From NCBI RefSeq assembly GCF_023073415.1, contig NZ_JADPJL010000047.1:186001-250000 (forward strand): a stretch of DNA of 64,000 bases, in the 5' to 3' direction. Each line of letters starts with the position of its first letter. Within the stretch, counting starts at the first letter, position 1. The notes under the pieces are model-generated. The model worked only from the letters and a program-made list of their open reading frames with translations, searched no databases and was not told where the DNA came from. Origin of the DNA: Bradyrhizobium sp. 190. Lineage in GTDB: Bacteria > Pseudomonadota > Alphaproteobacteria > Rhizobiales > Xanthobacteraceae. A program made the translations under genes and the position numbers. Of the stretch, positions 49,205-57,588 are shown one piece after another.

Positions 49205-49221
49205 GTTGCCCTGACCCGACC

Positions 49222-49322
49222 ATAGCGTTTTCGAGAGAAGTGGGTACCGGTTCGCGTGAAGAAAACGCGTCAAAACAAGAATCTAGAGCTTCGGTTCTGA
49301 TTCAATCAGAACCGATAATGCT
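49222..49322. repeat. 101-bp dispersed repeat, copy 2 (inverted)
   Basis: Reverse complement of the element at 26736-26836 with two mismatches. It begins ATAGCGTTTTCGAG and ends CGATAATGCT, just past the bc1 terminator. Confidence 0.9.
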
Positions 49323-49407
49323 CTAGGCGCGGATCAAGCGATTGCTTCCGGAACGCACTGCGGACAAAATGCCGGTCAATCATCCAGAAATCAGCGCGGA
49401 GGAACCC

Positions 49408-50082
49408 ATGGGTACCAGCATCACTTTCAAACGGCCGGACGGCAAGGATGCCAGCGGCTATCTCGCCAATGCCGCGCGCGGCAACGCGCCGGGCGTGGTC
49501 GTGATCCAGGAATGGTGGGGCCTGCAGGACCAGATCAAGGGCCTGTGCGATCGGTTCGCGGTGGCGGGCTTCGATGCGCTGGCACCGGATCTCTACAAGG
49601 GCACGGTGGTGCCGTATCACGACACGGATGCGGCCGGCAAAGAGATGAACTCGCTGGATTTCATGGACGCCACTACCCAGACCGTGCGCGGCGCCGCGCA
49701 GTATCTGTCGCGCAACGGCGCCAAGGTCGGGCTGACCGGCTTCTGCCTCGGCGGCGCGGTGACCATCATCGGCGCCACCAAAATTCCCGAGCTTGCGGCC
49801 GGCGTGGTGTTCTACGGCATTCCGCCGGAGCAGGCGGCAAAGCCTGCGGATGTGAAGATTCCGCTGCAGGCGCATTTCGCCAACAAGGACGACTGGTGCA
49901 CGCCGCAGGTGGTCGATGCCTTTGAGCAGGGCATGAAGGCCGCCGGCAAGTCGCTCGAATTGTTCCGCTATGACGCCGAGCACGCCTTCGTTAACGAGCA
50001 GCGGGAATCGGTGCATGACCGTCAGGCTGCGGAACTGGCTTGGGGAAGGGCGACGGACTTTTTCAAGAAGCATCTCGGGTGA
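49408..50082 (+). CDS. Dienelactone hydrolase family protein
   Basis: A 224-residue alpha/beta hydrolase. The nucleophile elbow is GFCLGG with Cys, the acid lies in KDDWCTP and the His in DAEHAF, the DLH triad. APGVVVIQEWWGL carries the family Glu near the oxyanion site. The ATG at 49408 has GGAGGAA upstream; the frame is open to 49342. Members cleave dienelactones or act on other lactones and esters. The neighbours do not define a pathway. Confidence 0.9.
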   Translation: MGTSITFKRPDGKDASGYLANAARGNAPGVVVIQEWWGLQDQIKGLCDRFAVAGFDALAPDLYKGTVVPYHDTDAAGKEMNSLDFMDATTQTVRGAAQYLSRNGAKVGLTGFCLGGAVTIIGATKIPELAAGVVFYGIPPEQAAKPADVKIPLQAHFANKDDWCTPQVVDAFEQGMKAAGKSLELFRYDAEHAFVNEQRESVHDRQAAELAWGRATDFFKKHLG

Positions 50083-50143
50083 GCTGCCCGTCGGATGCGC
50101 CAGCTATCGCCGAGTTCGGCAACGACTCGCTTGAGGTTCTGAG

Positions 50144-51043
50144 ATGAAAATCTTTTGCACGGGCGCGTCGGGCTATATCGGCGGATCAGTTGCGGCGCAT
50201 CTCATCGCCGCTGGACATCAAGTGACCGGATTGGTCCGCTCGCCTGAGAAGGCCGACGCAGTTCGCGCGCGGGGCATCCAGCCCGTGCTGGGAACGCTCG
50301 ACGACGGGCAAATTCTGGCGCGGGCGGCGCAGGCCGCCGACATCGTCGTCAATGCGGCGAGCGCCGATCACAAGGGCGCGGTCGAAAGCCTGCTTGGCGC
50401 GCTCGCCGGAAGCGGCAAGCCGTTCATCCACACGTCAGGATCAAGCATTGTCGGCACGCGCGCCAAGGGTGAACGTTCGGACGCAATCTTCGACGAAGAT
50501 GCGCCGGTCACGCCCTCGCCGGCACGCGTGGCGCGGGTCGCGTTGAACGAGTTCATCCTCTCACACCGCGACAAGGGCTGCCGGCCGGTCATCATCTGCC
50601 CGAGCCTGATCTACGGCGTTGGGCTTGGCGCCGGGCCTGACAGCGTGCAGGTGCCGTTACTGATCAGGCTGGCAAAAAAGCGCGGCAACGCGGCGCACGC
50701 CGGACCTGGCGAGAACATCTGGTCGAACGTGCATATCGACGATCTCGTGACGCTCTACGCGCTTGCGATCGAAAAGGCGCCGGCGGGAGCGTTCTATTTC
50801 GCCGAGAACGGCGAGCATTCGATGCGCGAAGCCTGCGAGACCATCAACCGCATGCTGGGCTTTGCAGGGCCGCCCACAGCGATGTCGATGGCAGAAGCGG
50901 CCGCCGAATGGGGTGAGGGCACGACAGAGGATACGATGGCATCGAACAGCAGGGTGCGGGCGAAGCGAGCAGCGCAGCTTGGCTGGAAGCCGAACGCGCG
51001 GGGACTGATCGAAGAGATCGAGCAGGGGTGTTACCGGGAGTAG
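50144..51043 (+). CDS. NAD-dependent epimerase/dehydratase-like SDR
   Basis: A 299-residue extended/atypical SDR. The NAD site is CTGASGYIGGSV at residues 5-16; HTSGSSIVGT and the NxxxWSNVHIDDL stretch are typical. The classical YxxxK is not obvious (FILSHRDKG at that place), so it may be an atypical member that binds cofactor without catalysis. It follows the dienelactone hydrolase by 61 bases. Confidence 0.82.
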   Translation: MKIFCTGASGYIGGSVAAHLIAAGHQVTGLVRSPEKADAVRARGIQPVLGTLDDGQILARAAQAADIVVNAASADHKGAVESLLGALAGSGKPFIHTSGSSIVGTRAKGERSDAIFDEDAPVTPSPARVARVALNEFILSHRDKGCRPVIICPSLIYGVGLGAGPDSVQVPLLIRLAKKRGNAAHAGPGENIWSNVHIDDLVTLYALAIEKAPAGAFYFAENGEHSMREACETINRMLGFAGPPTAMSMAEAAAEWGEGTTEDTMASNSRVRAKRAAQLGWKPNARGLIEEIEQGCYRE

Positions 51044-51058
51044 CGCCGCAAACTCACT

Positions 51059-51199
51059 GTCGTCCCTGCGAACGCAGGGACCCATACGCCGCGGCCTATC
51101 GTTTTGAGAAATGCTGTTCGACGACTTCGCGCAACGACAACTCCCTGTGGTTATGGGTCCCTGCGCCTGATGCGCAATTGCGCACTAGGCAGGGACGAC
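51059..51199. repeat. GTCGTCCCTGCG-type repeat
   Basis: Starts GTCGTCCCTGCGAACGCAGG and ends AGGCAGGGACGAC, with CCCATACGCCGCGGCC and CTCCCTGTGG between. It matches the reverse complement of much of 17912-18018. It lies between the epimerase and the convergent dioxygenase gene. Confidence 0.8.
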
Positions 51200-51227
51200 A
51201 GAGGTAGTTGGGCGACCTTCCGACCGT

Positions 51228-52229
51228 CTAATTCTCCCCGCGCACCCCGTCCCACCACGCGCACGTTCCCGACATCAGCTTGTAATTGCCCTCCATCACC
51301 TGCACCGGGGCGCGCAAGCCCGAAGCTGCGGCGCGCAGGCGCATCTCGCGCGCGACCTCGCGGTCTTCGGGCGGCAGCCAGACGCGTTCGTGGCCCCACA
51401 GGCTCGGGCCGTCATGCATCTCGACCGGCTGCCACGTCGCGGGATCGATCTCGCGGCCGCCCCAGCCGCATTCGATCATGAAGGACGACGGCGTCTTGGC
51501 GTAGAACGAGGTCATGAAATCGTTGGTGTGCCGGCCGAGCGTGACGCCGACACGGTCCTGTTGCGTCAGCGCGATGTCGTAGCACTGGCCGACGTCGTCG
51601 AGCGAGAACAGCTCCACCATCAGGTGATGCATGCCGTTCCTTCCGGTCTCGATCAGGGCGAGGCTGTGATGCCGCGCGTTGACGTGGAAGAAATAGGCGC
51701 GGAACGGTTTTGAGATGTAGTCGGAGAGGCCGAAGCCGAGCACGTCGACATAGAATGCCATGACCGGCTCGATATTCTCGACCGTCAGCACGGCATGCCC
51801 GAGCCCGAGCGGGCCGGTGCGGAATCCCGAAATTGATCGTCCCGGCGTAAAGGGCGTATCGTCGATCTCGGGGTCGTAAAAGGCTTCCAGGCGATTGCCA
51901 GCGGGATCACGAAATGAAATCAGGCTGCGGACGCGCCGGGCATCGGCCAGCGTCTGCGGCTCGGCCGTGACATTCACGCCGGATTTTTCCAGGCGGACTG
52001 CGAGTGCGTCCAGCGCCGCCGCGTCGGCGACTTCCCAGCCGAAGAAGCGCGTGCCTTCGCCCATCGCGCGGTCGATCACGATGCGCTGCTTGCGGTCGTC
52101 CATCCGGAACGCCAGCAGCGAATTGCCGCGTTCGACCGCCTGCAGCCCGACCAGGCCGGTCCCGAACTGCCGCCAGTCCTCGAGGTTATCAGATCCGAAA
52201 CCGGCATATCCCAGACCCAGCAATGCCAT
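51228..52229 (-). CDS. Extradiol dioxygenase-like VOC protein
   Basis: A 333-residue two-domain VOC protein like 2,3-dihydroxybiphenyl 1,2-dioxygenase. The metal triad can be read in the C-terminal module: LGHAVLTV, MHHLMVE and MIECGWGG. It should cleave a catechol next to the hydroxyls with Fe(II). The ATG at 52229 follows GGAGGCAGGCG and is preferred over a longer frame to 52286. No other aromatic catabolism gene except the nearby dienelactone hydrolase is present. Confidence 0.88.
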   Translation of the reverse strand: MALLGLGYAGFGSDNLEDWRQFGTGLVGLQAVERGNSLLAFRMDDRKQRIVIDRAMGEGTRFFGWEVADAAALDALAVRLEKSGVNVTAEPQTLADARRVRSLISFRDPAGNRLEAFYDPEIDDTPFTPGRSISGFRTGPLGLGHAVLTVENIEPVMAFYVDVLGFGLSDYISKPFRAYFFHVNARHHSLALIETGRNGMHHLMVELFSLDDVGQCYDIALTQQDRVGVTLGRHTNDFMTSFYAKTPSSFMIECGWGGREIDPATWQPVEMHDGPSLWGHERVWLPPEDREVAREMRLRAAASGLRAPVQVMEGNYKLMSGTCAWWDGVRGEN

Positions 52230-52360
52230 CGCCTGCCTCCCTCGTTTGCAATCTTTGCGCGCCAGAAAGCGCCGCTGCTTGCTCAAATCCTACGCAAGTT
52301 TTCCGCTTTCCGACACCCCGGGATGGGCCCGGGGGCGGGGCGTCCCGGCCGGCCCCTCTC

Positions 52361-52389
52361 TTGACATCGTCAGCGGCGGATGTGATTAG
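52361..52389 (+). promoter_or_regulatory. trpL promoter
   Basis: A consensus -35 TTGACA (52361-52366), a 17-bp spacer and GATTAG (52384-52389) as -10. The start is expected 7 bases downstream at 52396, the A of the leader ATG, giving a leaderless trpL message as described for Sinorhizobium. Confidence 0.7.
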
Positions 52390-52395
52390 GCTCCC

Positions 52396-52443
52396 ATGAA
52401 CACCGTTATCAGCCCATCTCGTCTTTGGTGGCGCACCTCTTAA
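52396..52443 (+). CDS. trpL: trp operon leader peptide
   Basis: A 15-residue peptide MNTVISPSRLWWRTS with two Trp codons in tandem (52426-52431), placed ahead of trpE(G). It has no Shine-Dalgarno sequence and the predicted transcript begins at its ATG. Trp shortage would stall ribosomes at the tandem codons and prevent termination in the leader. In Sinorhizobium the attenuated RNA and the peptide also act in trans; this may be shared here. Too short for routine gene finders. Confidence 0.85.
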   Translation: MNTVISPSRLWWRTS

Positions 52444-52512
52444 AGAGGTGGCCGGTGCGATTTCATTTTTTCAATCGTCGAAGGTCGCCATCGCAGTGCG
52501 ACGGTCCCTTCG
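52432..52512 (+). promoter_or_regulatory. trp attenuator region
   Basis: CACCTC/GAGGTG (52434-52439 with 52445-52450) and CGCACC/GGTGCG (52432-52437 with 52454-52459) use overlapping left arms, so they are alternative. The second is directly followed by ATTTCATTTTTTC, a terminator-like U run. A further hairpin CGAAGG/CCTTCG lies at 52479-52512. The left arm begins immediately after the Trp codons. Confidence 0.65.
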
Positions 52513-52558
52513 TTTGTCCTGTGTGGCGCTCCCTCCCGAAGTTTCGTAAGAGGATCAC

Positions 52559-54721
52559 ATGAACAGGACAGCCTTCTCCCTGCCGGAGCACAGCGAATAC
52601 CGGACCAGCGGCGGCCTCGCGATTTCGCGTGCCGTCGAGCAGTTCACCGGCAACGCCAAGCGCCTTGACGACCTGATCGAGCTGCTCGATCGCCGCCGCG
52701 GTGTGGTGCTGTCCTCCGGCACCACGGTGCCGGGCCGCTATGAGAGTTTCGACCTCGGCTTTGCCGATCCGCCGCTGGTGCTGGAAACGGCTGGCTCTGA
52801 CTTTTCGCTTTCGGCGTTGAATGCGCGCGGTGAGGTGCTGATCGCATTTCTCGGCGACGTGCTGCACGAGCCCTGCGTGGTCATTTCTGAAAAGAGTCCG
52901 ACCCGTCTGGCTGGCCACATCATCCGCGGCGTGGCGCCGGTCGAGGAAGACCAGCGCACCCGCCGCGCCAGCGTGATGTCGCTGGTGCGCGATCTCGTCG
53001 CCGCCTTGTCAGCCAATGACGACCCGCTGCTCGGCCTGTTCGGCGCGTTCGCCTACGACCTCGTATTCCAGATCGAGGACCTCGTGCAAAAGCGGGCGCG
53101 GGAGAGCGACCAGCGCGACATCGTGCTGTATGTGCCGGATCGCCTGCTGGCCTATGACCGCGCCACCGGCCGCGGTGTCGTGTTGAGCTACGATTTTTCC
53201 TGGAAAGGAAAATCCACCAAGGGTCTGCCGCGCGACACCGCCGAGAGCGTTTACGCCAGGACGCCGCGGCAGGGATTTGCCGATCACGCGCCCGGCGAAT
53301 ATCAGGCCACCGTCGAGGTCGCGCGCGCAGCATTCGCGCGCGGTGACCTGTTCGAGGCGGTGCCGGGGCAATTGTTCGCCGAGCCCTGCGAGCGTTCGCC
53401 GGCCGAAGTGTTCCAGCGGCTTTGTCGTATCAACCCGTCGCCCTACGGCGCGCTGATGAATCTCGGCGACGGCGAGTTTCTGGTGTCGGCCTCGCCGGAA
53501 ATGTTCGTCCGCTCCGACGGTCGCCGGGTCGAGACCTGCCCGATCTCAGGGACTATTGCGCGCGGCGTCGATGCGATCGGCGATGCCGAGCAGATCAGAC
53601 AGTTGCTGAACTCGGAAAAAGACGAGTTCGAACTCAACATGTGCACCGACGTCGACCGTAACGACAAGGCGCGCGTTTGCGTGCCCGGCACCATCAAGGT
53701 TCTGGCGCGGCGGCAGATCGAGACCTATTCGAAGCTGTTCCATACCGTCGATCATGTCGAAGGCATGCTGCGTCCGGGCTTCGATGCGCTCGATGCCTTC
53801 CTGACCCATGCCTGGGCAGTCACCGTGACCGGGGCGCCGAAATTGTGGGCGATGCAGTTCGTCGAGGACAATGAGCGCTCGTCACGGCGCTGGTATGCCG
53901 GCGCGATTGGTGCTGTGAATTTCGACGGCAGTATCAATACCGGGCTCACCATCCGCACCATTCGCATGAAGGACGGTCTGGCCGAAGTGCGCGTCGGCGC
54001 CACCTGCCTGTTCGATTCCGATCCTGCGGCGGAAGACCGTGAATGCCAGGTCAAGGCGGCGGCGCTGTTCCAGGCGCTGCGCGGCGATGCGCCAAAACCG
54101 CTGTCGGCGTTTGCGCCCGATGCTACTGGCTCCGGCCGGAAGGTGCTGCTGATCGATCACGACGACAGTTTTGTGCACATGCTGGCGGATTATTTCCGTC
54201 AGGTTGGCGCCAGCGTCACGGTGGTCCGGCATGTGCATGCCCAGGAGATGCTGAAGAAGAACTGGGATCTGCTGGTACTGTCGCCCGGTCCGGGCCGGCC
54301 AGAGGATTTCGGGATTTCGAAAACCATTGGCACGGCGCTCGACCGGAAACTGCCGATCTTCGGCGTCTGTCTCGGCGTGCAGGCGATCGGTGAGTATTTC
54401 GGCGGCCAACTCGGCCAGCTCACCCACCCCGCGCATGGACGGCCGTCGCGGGTTCAGGTGCGCGGCGGACGGCTGATGCACAACCTGCCCAATGAAATCG
54501 TGATAGGCCGCTATCATTCGCTCTATGTCGAACGCGACAGCGTGCCGGAAGTTCTCGAGGTCACCGCGACCACCGAGGACGGCGTTGCGATGGCGATCGA
54601 ACACAAGACCTTGCCGGTCGGCGGCGTACAGTTTCACCCGGAATCGCTGATGTCGCTCGGCGGCGAGGTGGGGCTGCGTATCGTCGAAAATGCCTTTCGT
54701 CTGAACGTGCCAGTCAATTGA
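52559..54721 (+). CDS. trpE(G): Fused anthranilate synthase TrpE-TrpG
   Basis: A 720-residue bifunctional anthranilate synthase, the fused form of Rhizobiales. Residues 1 to about 515 are TrpE, with NPSPYGALMNLGDGEFLVSASPEMF, ETCPISGTIARG and LMTCTDVDRNDKARVC-like NMCTDVDRND. Residues about 525-720 are the glutamine amidotransferase with the nucleophile in GVCLGVQ and the HPES triad end. It converts chorismate and glutamine to anthranilate. It is preceded by the trpL attenuator and followed by apt 16 bases later. Confidence 0.97.
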   Translation: MNRTAFSLPEHSEYRTSGGLAISRAVEQFTGNAKRLDDLIELLDRRRGVVLSSGTTVPGRYESFDLGFADPPLVLETAGSDFSLSALNARGEVLIAFLGDVLHEPCVVISEKSPTRLAGHIIRGVAPVEEDQRTRRASVMSLVRDLVAALSANDDPLLGLFGAFAYDLVFQIEDLVQKRARESDQRDIVLYVPDRLLAYDRATGRGVVLSYDFSWKGKSTKGLPRDTAESVYARTPRQGFADHAPGEYQATVEVARAAFARGDLFEAVPGQLFAEPCERSPAEVFQRLCRINPSPYGALMNLGDGEFLVSASPEMFVRSDGRRVETCPISGTIARGVDAIGDAEQIRQLLNSEKDEFELNMCTDVDRNDKARVCVPGTIKVLARRQIETYSKLFHTVDHVEGMLRPGFDALDAFLTHAWAVTVTGAPKLWAMQFVEDNERSSRRWYAGAIGAVNFDGSINTGLTIRTIRMKDGLAEVRVGATCLFDSDPAAEDRECQVKAAALFQALRGDAPKPLSAFAPDATGSGRKVLLIDHDDSFVHMLADYFRQVGASVTVVRHVHAQEMLKKNWDLLVLSPGPGRPEDFGISKTIGTALDRKLPIFGVCLGVQAIGEYFGGQLGQLTHPAHGRPSRVQVRGGRLMHNLPNEIVIGRYHSLYVERDSVPEVLEVTATTEDGVAMAIEHKTLPVGGVQFHPESLMSLGGEVGLRIVENAFRLNVPVN

Positions 54722-54737
54722 GGATTGCGAGATACCG

Positions 54738-55277
54738 ATGACATTCGATCATGACCTCAAGGCCACCGTCCGCACCATTCCGGATTACCCGAAGAAGGGC
54801 ATCCTGTTCCGTGACATCACGACCCTGTTGGCGGATGCGCGCGCCTTCCGCCGCGCGGTCGATGAACTGGTGCAGCCCTGGGCGGGATTGAAGATCGACA
54901 AGGTCGCCGGCATCGAGGCGAGGGGATTCATTATCGGCGGCGCGGTGGCGCATCAGGTCTCCGCCGGCTTCGTGCCGATCCGCAAGAAAGGCAAGCTGCC
55001 GCACACCACCGTGCGGATCGCGTATTCGCTGGAATACGGCCTCGATGAAATGGAGATGCATGTCGATGCGATTCAACCCGGCGAGCGCGTCATCCTGGTC
55101 GATGATCTCATCGCCACCGGCGGCACCGCCGAAGGCGCGGTGAAACTGCTGCGCCAGATTGGCGCGAACGTGGTCGCCGCCTGTTTCATCATCGACCTGC
55201 CGGATTTGGGCGGCGCCGACAAGCTGCGCGCGATGGACGTGCCGGTACGCACGCTGATGGCGTTCGAGGGGCATTGA
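54738..55277 (+). CDS. apt: Adenine phosphoribosyltransferase
   Basis: A 179-residue purine salvage enzyme that forms AMP from adenine and PRPP. FPDYPKKGILFRDIT near the start and VILVDDLIATGGTAEGAV, the PRPP loop, are diagnostic. It starts 16 bases after trpE(G), so they may be co-transcribed; both use or make PRPP-related intermediates. A repeat follows the stop. Confidence 0.96.
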   Translation: MTFDHDLKATVRTIPDYPKKGILFRDITTLLADARAFRRAVDELVQPWAGLKIDKVAGIEARGFIIGGAVAHQVSAGFVPIRKKGKLPHTTVRIAYSLEYGLDEMEMHVDAIQPGERVILVDDLIATGGTAEGAVKLLRQIGANVVAACFIIDLPDLGGADKLRAMDVPVRTLMAFEGH

Positions 55278-55321
55278 GTTTTCGTACCCACATGTGTGCA
55301 GCGACATGCGGGCCACGCTTT

Positions 55322-55483
55322 CATCCTCCCCTGGAGGGGGAGGATCGGTTCGCATGCAATGCGAACCGAGGTGGGGTGACGGTCTTTCCACATTCGACAG
55401 TGCCCGTGTTGAGAGATCACCCCACCCCGTCTCACATTACGCTGCGCTCCATGTGAGCCGACCCTCCCCCTCCAGGGGAGGGT
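55322..55483. repeat. Inverted repeat after apt
   Basis: CTCCCCTGGAGGGGGAGG near 55326 pairs with CCTCCCCCTCCAGGGGAG near 55463. The inside has CACCCCACC-type pairs (GGTGGGGTGA / TCACCCCACC). It fills the space between apt and the convergent GIY-YIG gene. Confidence 0.75.
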
Positions 55484-55507
55484 GAGCAGCGCGCCGGTGA
55501 TGGATCA

Positions 55508-55837
55508 CTACACCGCCTCTGCGGCCAACTCCTTCCGCCAATGCAGCGCGCGCTCCTTCAGCAGCGCATCGCGGATGTAGGATGTTTCTTCTTCCATCCG
55601 TTCGCATTCCTCGAACATCAGGCTGTCAGGCCCATGCGCGGTCCATGCCGCCTGCAGGGTGCGGCAGGTGTGGCTGCCCTGGCGCAGCGTGAACCAGATC
55701 CGGTTCTGGATCTTCTCCAGATTGGGCGTCTGGCCGACCCATGCCTGGGGCGAGGCCTTGCAGCGGATGACGAAGACCCCTGCGAAGGTTTTCCGCTCCT
55801 TGTAGGCAGTGATCGCCGCCTTTCTGTCTGATGTCAT
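55508..55837 (-). CDS. GIY-YIG nuclease family protein
   Basis: A 109-residue protein with a small GIY-YIG domain, AGVFVIRCKASPQAWVGQTPNLEKIQNR, whose GIY and YIG pairs are relaxed to GVFV and WVG. The catalytic Arg and Glu regions are less certain. Such small alphaproteobacterial members are of unknown role. A strong palindrome lies 60 bp upstream, so the gene is probably tightly regulated. Confidence 0.82.
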   Translation of the reverse strand: MTSDRKAAITAYKERKTFAGVFVIRCKASPQAWVGQTPNLEKIQNRIWFTLRQGSHTCRTLQAAWTAHGPDSLMFEECERMEEETSYIRDALLKERALHWRKELAAEAV

Positions 55838-55892
55838 AGGGTTGGTCTCGCCAGTTAGGTCAGGCGGAGGCGATACCAGACAAGGCAGGTTA

Positions 55893-55922
55893 CGTCAATA
55901 TTACCCGGGTAATATTATGACG
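55893..55922 (-). promoter_or_regulatory. Operator palindrome of the GIY-YIG gene
   Basis: A 20-bp perfect palindrome AATATTACCCGGGTAATATT (55897-55916) is bordered by CGTCA and TGACG. On the minus strand TTGACG at its edge could be a -35 box, with TATCGC 17 bases further as a weak -10. A dimeric repressor such as a TetR protein is the likely ligand. Confidence 0.65.
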
Positions 55923-55941
55923 TGGCACTCGTCGCGACGAC

Positions 55942-56610
55942 TCACGATCGCTGCGGGAGCAGGCTGAACTCAAGCTCCCGAAAGCTGGTGTAATTCCTGC
56001 GGATCCACTGGTGCAGCTCGGTCGACGAGTCCCTCTCGTTGCGCAGGTAGTCGGTGAAAGAGAAGGTCAGCCGGTTGACATAAGTCTTCAGGAACGAGGG
56101 CAGGGCCGATATTCGTAGCACCCGCCCCAGCCCCATGTCCTCGGGCAGTTCGCCACGCACCACATACTCATTGTCGATCGTAATCAGTGTCTTCAGCGGG
56201 ATCTGCTCCCGTAATGTCGGATAGGCGCGCGCGGAAACGCGATCGGTATCGGCCACGAACAGGATGATCGGCGCGACGCTGCGCCGCGCGGCTTCTTTCA
56301 GGAAACCGATCTCGTTGGTCATCTTGAAGAACTCGTCGAACGCATGAAAGCCGAGGTCGACCACCTTGGCGACACCGTCATCGACGATCAGGCGGTCCAT
56401 GAGCTGCATCTTGCCATAGGTGTCCATGACGTCGGCCGTCTCGGTCAGGCGCGGCAGATATTCGAGCAGCGACGGTTCCTTCAGGTTGATGTCGAAGGAA
56501 GATACTGCGCCGTCTTTCAGCAGCAGGAACTCGCTCAGGAGCCGCGCAAGTAGCGTCTTGCCGACCAGCGGTCGGGGCGAGCAAATGATGTAGACGGGCG
56601 TGGGGTTCAT
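55942..56610 (-). CDS. ParA/MinD-class P-loop ATPase with deviant Walker A
   Basis: A 222-residue protein. The P-loop SPRPLVGKTLLARLL keeps GKT but has lost the signature Lys of the KGGxGKT loop, and the Switch-like SFDINLKEPSLLEYL and VVDLGFHAF follow. It is 60 bases downstream of a complete ParA-like gene and should work with it. Start is the ATG at 56610 (a GTG one codon earlier is also possible). The family is unnamed; the pair appears to be a two-protein ATPase system. Confidence 0.7.
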   Translation of the reverse strand: MNPTPVYIICSPRPLVGKTLLARLLSEFLLLKDGAVSSFDINLKEPSLLEYLPRLTETADVMDTYGKMQLMDRLIVDDGVAKVVDLGFHAFDEFFKMTNEIGFLKEAARRSVAPIILFVADTDRVSARAYPTLREQIPLKTLITIDNEYVVRGELPEDMGLGRVLRISALPSFLKTYVNRLTFSFTDYLRNERDSSTELHQWIRRNYTSFRELEFSLLPQRS

Positions 56611-56670
56611 CACCCGCTATATCAAAGGAATTTTTCGGCTATTCCAGCCCCCATCGCGGCAGGTGCGCGA

Positions 56671-57423
56671 CTATTTTTCACCGCCGCGCACGCCAGGCTT
56701 GGCGCCGACCAGATCGGTCAACTTAATGCGGTCGAACTCGCTCCAGACATTGGCGAGCCAGTGCCGGACATAGCCGCGCAGCACGAACGAATAGTTCGCG
56801 GCTTCGTCGTCCTTACCCTTGTTGGCGACGAATTTGAGGAACGGCACCGAGGAAACCTCGACCTGCTCATAGGCCATTTCGTTGAGCTTGGGGATCGTAA
56901 GTTCGGTGGCGTCCTTGATGCGGTGGAAATAGGAATTGTAGGTCGCCTGGTCCCACTGGAAAAACTGGGTGTCGTTGATGAAGTTCTTCACCAGGTAATA
57001 TTTGGCCCCTTGCATAAAATTCGCGGTCTCGGCGATTTCGTCCAGCGAGGCGATCGAGGGGCCCAGTATATGGAACACGGAAAAGGTGATCTGTCCCGCC
57101 TTCGCCGCATCGAGAAAGCCGATGTCGCGCAGCGAGGCCAGCGCCGGGGAGAGCAATCCGGCGCGGACGTCGATCACGGTGACCGAGGGGCTGGCCGCGT
57201 TCAGCGTATCGAAGATTTTCATCTGGTCCGAGGTTGTCGTCATATCGACGATCTCGGTGATGTCGGGGTGGAAGCGCTTCAGGGTGCCGCGCGGCGATTC
57301 GGTGTCGAATGCCCGGGTCGGCACGTTGTTGGCACTGAAATAGTCCAGAAGCGTCCGGGATACGGTCGTCTTGCCGACCCCGCCCTTATCCGCGCCCACC
57401 ACAATCACGACTGGCTTTGCCAT
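56671..57423 (-). CDS. ParA/MinD-like ATPase
   Basis: A 250-residue protein with a full deviant Walker A, DKGGVGKTTVSRTLL (signature Lys13, Lys18), Walker A' AFDTESPRG, and VTVIDVRAGLL as the Walker B strand. No plasmid partitioning ParB partner or membrane-targeting helix is seen. The ATG at 57423 has AGGGA six bases upstream; a 32-codon extension is not supported. It lies upstream of a second, variant ATPase on the same strand. Cargo positioning or regulation are both possible. Confidence 0.8.
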   Translation of the reverse strand: MAKPVVIVVGADKGGVGKTTVSRTLLDYFSANNVPTRAFDTESPRGTLKRFHPDITEIVDMTTTSDQMKIFDTLNAASPSVTVIDVRAGLLSPALASLRDIGFLDAAKAGQITFSVFHILGPSIASLDEIAETANFMQGAKYYLVKNFINDTQFFQWDQATYNSYFHRIKDATELTIPKLNEMAYEQVEVSSVPFLKFVANKGKDDEAANYSFVLRGYVRHWLANVWSEFDRIKLTDLVGAKPGVRGGEK

Positions 57424-57588
57424 GGAATTCCCTTGAAGAGCAGTTCCGACCGCGGGAGCGGCCGGCAGTCCCATTCCCTGCTTTGGGCGCGAACATGGCA
57501 GAAACAAGGGATAATTCAATTCCTTGGACGGCCATCGCCGTTATTCATAACGGAATTCGTTAATCCGGGGCAACGACGGGACGGCTCC

